The position numbers and the translations under genes were made by a program. Positions 15,478 to 23,483 of a stretch of 25,458 bases of DNA are shown piece after piece. A model generated the notes under the pieces. That model saw nothing but the letters and a program-made list of their open reading frames with translations, ran no database searches and was not told the DNA's origin. The DNA comes from Syntrophaceae bacterium UBA5761 (GTDB lineage Bacteria > Desulfobacterota > Syntrophia > Syntrophales > UBA4778), in contig DIEZ01000006.1 in assembly GCA_002418885.1 (NCBI GenBank), positions 1 to 25,458 of the forward strand, read 5' to 3'. Within the stretch, counting starts at the first letter, position 1, and the number at the start of each line of letters is the position of its first letter.

Positions 15478-17166
15478 GTGTATTTTGCAAAAGAACTGCT
15501 GGAGCAGTCCAGCACCCTGCGGAAGAAGTGGGAGGACGAGGTCAGGAAGGTCGTGGCGAAGAATCCCGACCAGAAGCCGGAGCGGCTCTGGACGACGGTT
15601 TCCGACCTTCCTATCAAGAGACTCTACGCTCCCGAAGACATCAAGGACATGAACTTTGCCGAGGATATCAGTTATCCGGGCCAGTTTCCCTTTATCCGCG
15701 GGAATCAGGTGACGGGTTACCGCGGCAAGTACTGGACTTTCAGGATGTTTTCCGGCATGGGAGATGCCAAGACGACCAATGAGCGGTGGCATCTGCTTTT
15801 GAAGGAAGGACAGACGGGGCTCAGCACCGCCTTCGATTTCCCGACCCTCATGGGGTATGATTCAGATTCGCCCAAGGCCCGCGGGGAGTGCGGGAAATGC
15901 GGTGTGGCCATCGATACCCTGGAAGATTTCATGCAGTTGATCGATGGGGTCCCGATGGACAAGGTGACCACATCCATGACCATCAACCCGCCCGCCACGG
16001 CCCTCTGGGCCATGTACTGCGCCGCTGCCCAGATCAGAGGCATCCCGCTCGACAAGATCGGCGGCACCATCCAGAACGACATGCTCAAGGAATTCATCGC
16101 CCAGAAGACCCTGATGTGCCCGCCCGAGCCCTCGGTGAAGCTGATCAGCGACACGGTAGAATTCGGCACAAAGTATGTTCCCCGGTGGAACACGATTTCT
16201 ATCAGCGGCTACCACATCCGGGAAGCCGGCTCCACGGCCGTTCAGGAACTGGCCTTCACGCTGAGAGACGGCATGGAATACGTGGAAGACGTGCTGCGCA
16301 GGAAAGGCCTCGATATCGATTCCTTTGCCACGAGGCTTTCCTTCTTCTACAACTCCCACATCGATTTCTTCGAAGAAATCGCCAAGCTCCGCGCGGCCCG
16401 GAGAATCTGGGCGAAGGCCATGCGAGACCGCTACAAGGCGAAAGATCCCCGGTCCTGGTGGATGAGGTTTCACACCCAGACGGCGGGTTGTTCGCTTACG
16501 GCCCAGCAGCCTTACAACAACGTCGTCAGGACCGCGACGGAGGCCCTGGCAGCCGTGCTCGGCGGGACCCAGTCCCTCCACACCAACTCTCTCGACGAAG
16601 TGCTCTGTCTGCCTTCTGACCACGCGGTCCAGATCGCGCTCAGGACCCAGCAGATCATCGCTGAGGAGACGGGCGTCGCAAACACGATCGACCCGCTGGC
16701 TGGTTCTTATTTCATCGAGGCGCTGACCAACGAGATGGAGCAGCAGGCCTGGGATTACATCCACAAGATCGACGAGATGGGCGGCATGGTGGCGGCGATC
16801 GAGAAGGGATTCCCCCAGCTTGAGATCTCCGACGCCGCCTACAAGTTCCAGCGGCAGATCGACGCGGGCGAGAAGATCATGGTCGGCGTCAACAAGTACG
16901 TCTCCGAACAGGTTGAGCCCATTCCCTTCCTTGAGATCGACGACACGGTGGAGACGGAGCAGATCGAACGCCTTAACGCCGTCCGCCGTAAACGGGACAA
17001 CAAGGCCGTGAAGAAATGCCTCGACGACCTCAGAAATGCCTGCAAGAAGGGCGAGAACGTCATGCCCTACTGCATCGAGGCGGTCAAGGAACTGGCCAGT
17101 GTCCAGGAGATCTGCGACGTCTACCGCGAAGTCTACGGCGAATACCGTGACCCGGGGTTGTATTAA
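15478..17166 (+). CDS. B12-dependent acyl-CoA mutase, large (catalytic) subunit, isobutyryl-CoA mutase-like
   Basis: The 562-residue TIM-barrel subunit belongs to the methylmalonyl-CoA mutase family and moves a carbonyl-CoA group by a radical mechanism with the small subunit's cobalamin. Family blocks are clear: GLSTAFDFPTLMGYDSD, GVAIDTLEDF, GGTIQNDMLKEF and SISGYHIREAGSTA (His246, the His244 equivalent). Phe91 replaces Tyr89 and Gln209 replaces Arg207 of the Propionibacterium enzyme; these contact the substrate carboxylate, and Phe/Gln is the isobutyryl-CoA mutase pattern. Arg82 is Lys84. It lacks the C-terminal B12 domain, which is encoded by the next gene. The start is GTG at 15478 with AAAGGAGGG 6 bases upstream; a longer frame from 15418 has no site. 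Substrate is likely a non-carboxylated acyl-CoA. Confidence 0.9.
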   Translation: MYFAKELLEQSSTLRKKWEDEVRKVVAKNPDQKPERLWTTVSDLPIKRLYAPEDIKDMNFAEDISYPGQFPFIRGNQVTGYRGKYWTFRMFSGMGDAKTTNERWHLLLKEGQTGLSTAFDFPTLMGYDSDSPKARGECGKCGVAIDTLEDFMQLIDGVPMDKVTTSMTINPPATALWAMYCAAAQIRGIPLDKIGGTIQNDMLKEFIAQKTLMCPPEPSVKLISDTVEFGTKYVPRWNTISISGYHIREAGSTAVQELAFTLRDGMEYVEDVLRRKGLDIDSFATRLSFFYNSHIDFFEEIAKLRAARRIWAKAMRDRYKAKDPRSWWMRFHTQTAGCSLTAQQPYNNVVRTATEALAAVLGGTQSLHTNSLDEVLCLPSDHAVQIALRTQQIIAEETGVANTIDPLAGSYFIEALTNEMEQQAWDYIHKIDEMGGMVAAIEKGFPQLEISDAAYKFQRQIDAGEKIMVGVNKYVSEQVEPIPFLEIDDTVETEQIERLNAVRRKRDNKAVKKCLDDLRNACKKGENVMPYCIEAVKELASVQEICDVYREVYGEYRDPGLY

Positions 17167-17196
17167 ACAGGGATGATTCAGGAGGGAGATCATACT

Positions 17197-17601
17197 ATGG
17201 CAAAGAGAAAAATTCGTGTGATGGTTGCTAAACCGGGTCTTGACGGTCATGACCGTGGCGCAAGGGTATTGGCCAGGTGCTTTCGTGATGCGGGTTATGA
17301 AGTGATTTACACCGGATGTCATCAGACGCCTGAGCAGATAGCGGCGGCGGCGATTCAGGAAGACGTGGATATGGTGGGGTTGAGTTGCCTTTCCGGCGCC
17401 CATCGCTATCTCTTCCCGGCTGTTAAAAAGCTCCTGGTGGAAAAGGGGGCGGATGACATCGTGGTGGTGGGCGGGGGCATCATCCCGGACCAGGATTTTC
17501 AGTATCTATACGACAATGGAATCAAGGAGATTTTCACGCCCGGTGCGACGCTAGAAAGCATTGTTAAGTGGGTTAACGAAAATGTGAAACCAAGGAATTG
17601 A
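17197..17601 (+). CDS. Acyl-CoA mutase small subunit, cobalamin-binding domain protein
   Basis: The 134-residue protein is a free B12-binding Rossmann-like domain matching the C-terminal part of methylmalonyl-CoA mutase. The DxHxxG motif is complete ([11 protein letters not shown]) and His18 should be the lower axial ligand to cobalt. SCLSGAH and [11 protein letters not shown] line the nucleotide-tail pocket. The start at 17197 has GGAGGGAG upstream; an in-frame ATG 24 bases earlier overlaps that site. It follows the large subunit by 30 bases and precedes meaB by 3, so the three genes form one operon. Split large and small subunits are usual for isobutyryl- and 2-hydroxyisobutyryl-CoA mutases and for some methylmalonyl-CoA mutases. 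Confidence 0.92.
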   Translation: MAKRKIRVMVAKPGLDGHDRGARVLARCFRDAGYEVIYTGCHQTPEQIAAAAIQEDVDMVGLSCLSGAHRYLFPAVKKLLVEKGADDIVVVGGGIIPDQDFQYLYDNGIKEIFTPGATLESIVKWVNENVKPRN

Positions 17602-17604
17602 TAA

Positions 17605-18570
17605 ATGGAAAAAACCGATAAAATCAGGGCGGGGGACGTTCGAGAGGCATCCCGCCTAATCCGAAGCATCGAAGATAGTGTTCCTGAAGCGAAGTCGGCG
17701 ATCAAGCACATTTACCCTTTTACGGGAAAGGCCCAGGTCATCGGTATAACGGGGTCGCCCGGAGCGGGGAAAAGCACCCTGGTTGACGGGTTAATCGAGT
17801 GTTTCCGGAAGACAGGAAAGACGGTCGGTGTGCTCGCCGTCGACCCGACTAGCCCTTTCACCGGTGGTGCCATCCTGGGTGACAGAATCCGTATGCAACG
17901 CCATGCGGAAGATGCGGGCGTGTTCGTGAGGAGCCTCGCCACACGGGGCGCCCTCGGCGGCCTGTCGAAGGCCGTGGGGGATGCGATCCACGTCATGGAT
18001 GCCATGGGTAAGGACGTTATCCTGGTGGAAACCGTCGGTTCGGGCCAGCAGGAGGTCGAGATCATAAACCACGCCCACACGGTGCTCGTGGTTTTGATAC
18101 CAGGCATGGGCGATGAAATCCAGGCCATAAAGGCGGGAATAATGGAAATCGCCGACGTTTTCGTGATCAACAAGGCAGACAGGGAAGGGAGCGGAAAACT
18201 TCAGCGAGAGATCATGGCCATGCTCGACATGTCGCCTATCCCTGCCGGAGGTTGGCGGCCGCCGATCGTGAAGATCGGTAACGCCTTTGACCCGGCGGAA
18301 TTCGAGAAGGGGCTCGAGGAACTGACCACGAAGATTCTTGATCATCGAGAGTACCTGATTAACCACAACCTCCTTGGCGACCGCATACGCCGCAAAAGGA
18401 CCCATGAACTGAACGAGGCGCTCCGCGAGGCGATCCTCGAACCGGTGCTCAATCTTCTTGTCAGCTCGGGTGAACTGGACCGTATGCTCGATAGGCTCCA
18501 GAAAAAAGAGGTTGACCCCTATACGCTCGCAGAAGAAGTCGCGAAGAAGCATCTTACGGGGTGCGTCTGA
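17605..18570 (+). CDS. meaB: MeaB-type G-protein chaperone of B12-dependent mutase
   Basis: This GTPase gates adenosylcobalamin loading into the mutase and protects it from inactivation. The 321-residue protein has the Walker A motif GSPGAGKST (residues 50-58), the conserved AVDPTSPFTGGAILGDRIRM block, the Walker B/switch region VETVGSGQQE, and the base-specificity motif NKAD, with a C-terminal dimerisation arm. Most family members have VGVGQ(S/D)E where this has VGSGQQE, a small change in switch III surroundings. It begins 3 bases after the small-subunit stop and is the last gene before a strong terminator, so it is dedicated to the adjacent mutase. Confidence 0.93.
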   Translation: MEKTDKIRAGDVREASRLIRSIEDSVPEAKSAIKHIYPFTGKAQVIGITGSPGAGKSTLVDGLIECFRKTGKTVGVLAVDPTSPFTGGAILGDRIRMQRHAEDAGVFVRSLATRGALGGLSKAVGDAIHVMDAMGKDVILVETVGSGQQEVEIINHAHTVLVVLIPGMGDEIQAIKAGIMEIADVFVINKADREGSGKLQREIMAMLDMSPIPAGGWRPPIVKIGNAFDPAEFEKGLEELTTKILDHREYLINHNLLGDRIRRKRTHELNEALREAILEPVLNLLVSSGELDRMLDRLQKKEVDPYTLAEEVAKKHLTGCV

Positions 18571-18596
18571 GCGTTCAGATGTTCCAATAGTAACAG

Positions 18597-18643
18597 AAAA
18601 AACCCGGGATGACTGCAGCTTATGTTGTAGCCCCCGGGTTTTT
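18597..18643 (+). terminator. Strong intrinsic terminator of the mutase operon
   Basis: AACCCGGG pairs with CCCGGGTT, flanked by an A-run before and TTTTTTT after; the interior (CTGCAGC / GTTGTAG) adds a second helix. It could act in both directions. Confidence 0.85.
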
Positions 18644-18665
18644 ATAAAAGGGTGGGGTAGCCGCA

Positions 18666-19223
18666 GTGACTGAAGATATCATCCAAGACACGTTGTCGAA
18701 ATTCAGCAGCGGCTTGGTAATGGTCTATACAGGCGACGGGAAAGGTAAGACGACCGCCGCTATGGGACAGGCGCTCCGCGCCCTGGGACACGGCCGCAAG
18801 GTCTTTGTCGTTCAGTTTATGAAGGGGAGAAAATACGGAGAGGTCCTCTGCGCCGAGAAGTTTCTCCCCGACCTCACCATGCGCCAGTGCGGACTCGACA
18901 GCTTTGTGATGAAAGACAACCCCGCACCCGTGGACATCGAGCTTGCGGGGCAGGGATTGAATCTGGCGAAAAAAATCCTGTCTTCAGGCGAATACGACAT
19001 GGTGATCCTCGACGAAATCAACGTGGCACTCGAGTTCAAGCTGGTTCCCCTCGACGAGGTCCTGGAAATCATCCGGAACAAACCACGAGAAGTGGACCTC
19101 ATCCTGACGGGGAGGTACGCGCCCCCGGAGATAATCGAGGCGGCGGACATGGTCAGCGAAGTCCGCGAAATCAAGCATCATTACGCGAAAGGGGTTAAGG
19201 AGCGGGCGGGGATCGAATTTTGA
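18666..19223 (+). CDS. cobO: Cob(I)yrinic acid a,c-diamide adenosyltransferase (CobO/BtuR family)
   Basis: The enzyme transfers the 5'-deoxyadenosyl group from ATP to cob(I)alamin or corrinoid precursors, making the coenzyme form needed by the mutase. The 185-residue protein has the P-loop GDGKGKTT (residues 23-30), VVQFMKGRKYGE, the Walker B strand MVILDEINVAL and LTGRYAPPEIIEAADMVSE near the end, all typical of CobO/BtuR. The start is GTG at 18666 with a GGTGGGG element upstream; family N-termini fit. It sits directly after the mutase-operon terminator, so it is separately transcribed or relies on read-through, but its position argues for service to the mutase. Confidence 0.93.
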   Translation: MTEDIIQDTLSKFSSGLVMVYTGDGKGKTTAAMGQALRALGHGRKVFVVQFMKGRKYGEVLCAEKFLPDLTMRQCGLDSFVMKDNPAPVDIELAGQGLNLAKKILSSGEYDMVILDEINVALEFKLVPLDEVLEIIRNKPREVDLILTGRYAPPEIIEAADMVSEVREIKHHYAKGVKERAGIEF

Positions 19224-19301
19224 GAAATCGGTCGTAAGGCCCGCATTTCTATCGGAGAAACGTCCCCTCGGAAAAGCTGGTCGGATGCGTCGTCCGCAGC
19301 G

Positions 19302-19360
19302 AAGGACCCTCGTCATAGCCCGGATACCCGCCTGCGGCGGAACGAAGGGGCGGTCTTTTT
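19302..19360 (+). terminator. Possible terminator after cobO
   Basis: AGGACC near 19303 can pair with GGTCTT near 19352, with inner pairing around a GC-rich loop and a run of five T at 19356-19360. The long loop makes this uncertain. The rest of the 19224-19387 gap shows nothing recognisable. Confidence 0.3.
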
Positions 19361-19387
19361 CCCGATGCAAGAAAGAAAAACGGTCCG

Positions 19388-20572
19388 ATGCGCAGGACAC
19401 CGAAAGAAGAACTCGACAACCGCGTAAAGAACCTGCAGGGCCGGATGGCCTCCGACGGCATCGATTGCGTCCTCATCGTGCAGAATGCCGACCTCCTATA
19501 CTTTGCGGGGACGGTCCATCAGTCATTTCTTTTTATTCCCTCCTCGGGGAAACCGCTGCTCCTGGTACGAAAGAACTTCGAACGGGTAAGGGATGAGTCG
19601 TTCATCGACGATATGGTGTTCATAAATGATATCCGCCAGCTACCCATTGTTTTGCGTGATCATGGGCATGAAAGTTCGGGAAAACTAGGGATGGAGTTAG
19701 ATGTCCTCCCGGTCAATCAGTACCGGCGGTTTCAGAAGCTTTTCAATCCCGGGGAGGTCGTGGACATCTCTCCTGCAGTCCAGGCGATAAGGAGCATAAA
19801 GAGTCCATACGAGGTCGAGATGATGGAGGAGGCGGCCGCACTGGTAGACTTCATGGCCGGCGTGGCGAGGAGTTCCCTAAAAGCAGGAATGACGGAGGTG
19901 GAACTGGCGGGCAAGGTGGAGGCGGCTGCGAGAGAGCGGGGACACCAGGGTTACGTCCGGATGAGGTCCTTCAATCAGGAAATCTACTGGGGATACCTTG
20001 TCTCCGGCCCGGATTCCGCGGAACCTTCTTTCATCGATACGACTACGGGCGGAAGGGGCGTCGGCGTCGCCTTTCCCTCCGGCGCCGGCCTCCGTACCAT
20101 AGGGCCTAACGAGCCGGTGATATTCGACCTCGTGGGCGTTGTGGAGGGGTATAACAGCGACGAAACGCGAACTCTTTCCGTCGGTCCTCTTCCTGGAAGG
20201 TTGATGGAGGCCTACCGCGTGGCGCTGGAGATCCTCCAATCCCTCGGAGACATGGCCGGGCCCGGTGTAGCCGCCGAAAAACTTTTCCTCAAGGCGGAGC
20301 AGATAGCAGATTTCTACGGCCTGGCGGAGCACTTCATGGGTTACGGGAAACAGAAGCCGGTCTTTTGCGGACACGGCATCGGCCTTGAGTTGGATGAACT
20401 GCCCATCCTGACAAGGAGAAACACGGAGCCGCTGCTTCCGGGGATGGTTTTTACGGTCGAACCGAAGTTTGTTTTTCCCGGCCTGGGGGCCGTAGGTGTG
20501 GAAGATGATTTCGTGGTGACGGAGACGGACGTGCGGAAACTCACGGCGTCTACGTATGAGGTGGAGGTTTGA
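19388..20572 (+). CDS. M24 family metallopeptidase, Xaa-Pro aminopeptidase-like
   Basis: The 394-residue protein has an N-terminal creatinase-like domain (residues 1-135; DCVLIVQNADLLYFAG) and a pita-bread M24 domain (about 145-394). All five metal ligands expected for the family are visible: Asp in IFDLVGV, Asp in NSDETRT, His in GHGIGLEL, Glu in FTVEPKF and Glu in GVEDDFVV, so it should bind two metal ions. GHGIGLELDELP has Asp where many members have His. It may cleave Xaa-Pro dipeptides, or act like other M24 proteins on different substrates. The ribosome site is weak. It opens a co-directional run of six genes and overlaps the next one by 17 bases. Confidence 0.87.
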   Translation: MRRTPKEELDNRVKNLQGRMASDGIDCVLIVQNADLLYFAGTVHQSFLFIPSSGKPLLLVRKNFERVRDESFIDDMVFINDIRQLPIVLRDHGHESSGKLGMELDVLPVNQYRRFQKLFNPGEVVDISPAVQAIRSIKSPYEVEMMEEAAALVDFMAGVARSSLKAGMTEVELAGKVEAAARERGHQGYVRMRSFNQEIYWGYLVSGPDSAEPSFIDTTTGGRGVGVAFPSGAGLRTIGPNEPVIFDLVGVVEGYNSDETRTLSVGPLPGRLMEAYRVALEILQSLGDMAGPGVAAEKLFLKAEQIADFYGLAEHFMGYGKQKPVFCGHGIGLELDELPILTRRNTEPLLPGMVFTVEPKFVFPGLGAVGVEDDFVVTETDVRKLTASTYEVEV

Positions 20573-21209
20573 TTCAAAGTCGAACACCGGAACGGCAGGA
20601 ACGAAAAAAATAGAAGAGACAGTGCCGGCAGAGCGAAAGAAGAAGAAAGAACCGGTGTCGGAAAAGACGCTGGAAGAGATCATCCTGCTGCTGATAGAGA
20701 AAGGCGCGACGCGGGGAAAGATAATCGACATAGAGGACATCGTTGTGGACGAACGGGTGCGTCTCAAGTGCCGGATACCTCTCTGCGACAGTTTCGACCG
20801 CAATCTCATGTGTCCCCCGCGACTGCCGTCCTTGGATGAATTCAGGCAGGCCCTGAGCAGGTTTTCGGGTGCCATCTTGGTCCAGGTTTCTGCGGAATTC
20901 GTGGGCCCCGGCGAGGCCTTTCGGCATGCGAAGACACTGCATGAACTGATAAATCTGGGAGAGAAGGAAGCTTTCGAGGCGGGATTCCGTTTTGCCGCCG
21001 GTTTGATCGGCGGGTGTTGCCGGCTTTGTGATGTATGCGTGGCGGCCGATTCTGGGGGTGCCGGCGAGGCCTGTCGATTTCCTTTCAAGGCCCGTCCTTC
21101 CATGGAAGCGATGGGGATAGATGTTGTCGCCACGCTGGAATCGGTAGGATGGCCATCGGGATTTCCGGTGACCGACCGGGTCACCTGGACGGGGCTCATC
21201 CTCGTTTGA
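20556..21209 (+). CDS. DUF2284 putative metal-binding protein
   Basis: The 217-residue cytosolic protein matches DUF2284 (predicted metal-binding). Cys residues cluster in VRLKCRIPLCDSF, NLMCPPRLPS and GGCCRLCDVC, with a later CRFP followed by the signature ARPSMEAMGIDV. The pattern suggests Fe-S or zinc binding, common in corrinoid- and methyl-transfer-rich anaerobes; no activity is established. The first 35 residues are lysine-rich and unconserved-looking, so the start may be later (for example a GTG near 20621); the ATG at 20556 overlaps the M24 gene and has no clear ribosome site. Confidence 0.8.
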   Translation: MRWRFDSKSNTGTAGTKKIEETVPAERKKKKEPVSEKTLEEIILLLIEKGATRGKIIDIEDIVVDERVRLKCRIPLCDSFDRNLMCPPRLPSLDEFRQALSRFSGAILVQVSAEFVGPGEAFRHAKTLHELINLGEKEAFEAGFRFAAGLIGGCCRLCDVCVAADSGGAGEACRFPFKARPSMEAMGIDVVATLESVGWPSGFPVTDRVTWTGLILV

Positions 21210-21281
21210 AGTAACGGATGCGTGGTGAAGGGTGAAAAACTTTTCCCCCGCGGTTTGTGACTCATCATAAGGAGGTTTGTC

Positions 21282-21476
21282 ATGGCTTTGCTCAAAGAAG
21301 CTGCGATTCCCATCGGGCGCATGGTGTTCATTCCCAAGGCGAGTGGTATGACGAAAGACAGCCTGGAGGTCGAGGCGAACGGACAGTACCAGATTATCGA
21401 AAGGCCTGACCGTTTCGAGATCAAGAACGCCGAATGCTGCCGTAGTATCCTCGTAAAAGTTAAAACAAAGGAATGA
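21282..21476 (+). CDS. Small protein of unknown function
   Basis: I do not recognise this 64-residue protein. It has a near-perfect ribosome site (AAGGAGG, 6 bases before ATG), which supports expression. The sequence (MALLKEAAIPIGRMVFIPKA, then YQIIERPDRFEIKNAECC) suggests a small beta-rich soluble protein with a Cys-Cys pair near the C-terminus and no signal peptide. It lies between DUF2284 and the protease gene, 72 and 19 bases away. Confidence 0.6.
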   Translation: MALLKEAAIPIGRMVFIPKASGMTKDSLEVEANGQYQIIERPDRFEIKNAECCRSILVKVKTKE

Positions 21477-21495
21477 ACGTCTTGGGAGTTCTACC

Positions 21496-22464
21496 ATGAA
21501 CAAGCGGCTACTGCTTGTAGTGCTGGTGGTTTTTTTTGTCTCGGGGTGCGCTTTCGTCAACATCCCCCTCTACGTCACACCGCAACCATTGCAGGAAAAA
21601 GTCCTTGAAGGCGAGGGAAAGACCAAGATCCTGCTGGTCGATGTATCGGGGTTCCTGTCCGAAACGGCAAGGGACAGCGGGTCGATCTTCAGAGAAGAGG
21701 TTCCTCTGCTCTTACGGTTGAAAGAGGAGCTCCAAAAAGCCGAGAAGGACAGAAGCGTAGGCGGGTTGATCGTCAGGATCAATTCCCCCGGGGGAACGGT
21801 GACGGCATCGGACGCCATCCACCACGAGATCACAGAGTTCAAGAAGCGGACGGGCGCTCGGGTTGTCGCCTGCATCAACGGCCTGGGGACGTCGGGAGCC
21901 TATTATGTCGCTTCCTCGGCCGATGAAATCGTGGCCCTCCCCACCTCGGTCACGGGCAGCATCGGAGTGATAGCGATGAGGTTCGACGTTCACGATCTCC
22001 TCGGCAAGATCGGCGTCAGTACGGAAACGGTGAAGTCGGGCGAGAAGAAAGATTTATGGTCCCCCTTCCGTCCCAGCACGCCGCAGGAGACTGAGATCAT
22101 GCAACGGATCATCGACCAGCTCCACGGCCGCTTCATCGATGTCGTCGCGATGGGAAGGAAGAATATGTTGACCCGGGCGGAAATCGTGAAACTCGCCGAC
22201 GGCCGGATTTACACGGCCGGACAGGCCCGGGAAGCGAAGCTCGTGGACCGCATCGGATACTTGGACGATGCCCTTTCCGGGATCAAGCGGTCGTTGAACA
22301 TCCAAGATGCCAGGCTGATTGTGTACCATCGGCCGGACACGTACAGGGGGACTATTTATTCGGACGCCGACCGATTGCCTCCGGTGGTCAATCTACTGAA
22401 CGTCAACGGAGATAGTCTCTCGCTCCTCCCGGAAGTAAGATTTCTCTACCTGTGGAATCCCTGA
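21496..22464 (+). CDS. sppA: Signal peptide peptidase SppA-type S49 protease, lipoprotein
   Basis: The 322-residue protein is a single-domain S49 protease. It begins with a lipoprotein signal (MNKRLLLVVLVVFFVSGC) whose lipobox VSGC makes Cys18 the likely lipidated residue, so it is membrane-anchored outside the cytoplasm. VRINSPGGTV is the conserved oxyanion block, Ser133 in GTSGAYY is the nucleophile, and Lys185 in KSGEKKD sits 52 residues later, the spacing of the Ser-Lys dyad in the Bacillus enzyme. Family role: cleavage of leftover signal peptides or membrane-protein quality control. A lipobox in place of the usual transmembrane anchor is mildly unusual. The next gene starts directly after its stop. 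Confidence 0.9.
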   Translation: MNKRLLLVVLVVFFVSGCAFVNIPLYVTPQPLQEKVLEGEGKTKILLVDVSGFLSETARDSGSIFREEVPLLLRLKEELQKAEKDRSVGGLIVRINSPGGTVTASDAIHHEITEFKKRTGARVVACINGLGTSGAYYVASSADEIVALPTSVTGSIGVIAMRFDVHDLLGKIGVSTETVKSGEKKDLWSPFRPSTPQETEIMQRIIDQLHGRFIDVVAMGRKNMLTRAEIVKLADGRIYTAGQAREAKLVDRIGYLDDALSGIKRSLNIQDARLIVYHRPDTYRGTIYSDADRLPPVVNLLNVNGDSLSLLPEVRFLYLWNP

Positions 22465-23454
22465 ATGGAAGACCATCTTTTACCGGGCGTCAAGGAGGTT
22501 GCCGACGACCTCTTCATGATAACCCTGCCGATGCCTTTTCGCCTCGCACATGTGAACGTCTATGCCCTTATTGACGGCGACGGTCTCAGCCTGTTCGATA
22601 CGGGGGGAAATTTCCCGGGGACGTTCGACATCCTCGAAGAGTTTTTACGTAAAATAGGTTTTTCGGTTACCCGGGTGCGACGTGTGTTCGTCACCCACTT
22701 TCACGCCGACCACTGCGGGATCGCCGGCCTGATCAAAGAGAAGTCCGGGGCCTCTGTTTTGATGTCGGAGACAGACTTCGGGGGCATTCGTTCCCTCGAG
22801 CAGGAAGGGACACACCTGGGGCTGCTTCGGACTTTCTGCCTCGAGCAGGGTCTGGACAACGGAACGGCAGAGATAGTAGCCGGGATTTTTAGGTCCTTCA
22901 AGGATATTACCTGGCCTTTTCAGGCCGATGCCTACCTAAAAGACGGCCTGGAAGTAACTGTCGGGGATAAAACGGTCAGGGTCGTTGCGACGCCGGGGCA
23001 CACGAGTGGGCATTGTTCGTTTTTCATTCCCGAGGGCGGCATCCTGGTCGCGGGCGACAGCATTCTGCCCCACATCACGCCCAACTTAAGCATCGACCTT
23101 CTTTCACCGGCGTTCCGGCCTTTGAAGAGTTTCATCGAATCGCTGGAAAAGATGAGCCGCTTCCCTGTCGACACGGCATACCCCGCCCACGGCCTTCCCT
23201 TTCAGGATCTACACGGGCGGGCGGAAGAAATCAAGGCGCACCACCGGGAGAGAGAGGCCCTGACACTCCGCGCACTCGAGGGCCGCCCGAAGACGGCCGC
23301 GGAGGTTTCCCTGGTAGTTTTCGGGAATGACCTTCCCGAATTCGACAGACTTCTCGCTCTCAATGAGACATACGTACATCTCCTGGAGCTGGAGCATGAA
23401 GGTGTCATAAGGCGGTATCGACAGGTAGACAAGGATGTTTTCACCTTTGTGTGA
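22465..23454 (+). CDS. Metallo-beta-lactamase fold hydrolase
   Basis: The 329-residue cytosolic protein has the HFHADHCG metal motif (His78, His80, Asp82, His83), a second His in TPGHTSGHCSFF, Asp in LVAGDSIL and a late His in YPAHGLPF: the complete two-metal set. A C-terminal region of about 85 residues (HHREREALTLRALEGRPKTA) looks like the helical winged-helix tail seen in LACTB2-like proteins. The substrate is unknown; thioester, RNA or lactone hydrolysis all occur in the superfamily. It starts on the base after the sppA stop, so translation is coupled. Confidence 0.88.
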   Translation: MEDHLLPGVKEVADDLFMITLPMPFRLAHVNVYALIDGDGLSLFDTGGNFPGTFDILEEFLRKIGFSVTRVRRVFVTHFHADHCGIAGLIKEKSGASVLMSETDFGGIRSLEQEGTHLGLLRTFCLEQGLDNGTAEIVAGIFRSFKDITWPFQADAYLKDGLEVTVGDKTVRVVATPGHTSGHCSFFIPEGGILVAGDSILPHITPNLSIDLLSPAFRPLKSFIESLEKMSRFPVDTAYPAHGLPFQDLHGRAEEIKAHHREREALTLRALEGRPKTAAEVSLVVFGNDLPEFDRLLALNETYVHLLELEHEGVIRRYRQVDKDVFTFV

Positions 23455-23483
23455 ATCATTCTTATCGATGGAGGAGATTTGAC

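Noticed and set aside
15862..17403. 513-codon open frame on the minus strand
   Set aside because: It is antisense to the clearly homologous mutase subunits, with no recognisable domain and no ribosome site.
19877..21563. Long overlapping minus-strand open frames (515 and 329 codons)
   Set aside because: They lie opposite the M24, DUF2284 and small-protein genes and show only low-complexity translations.
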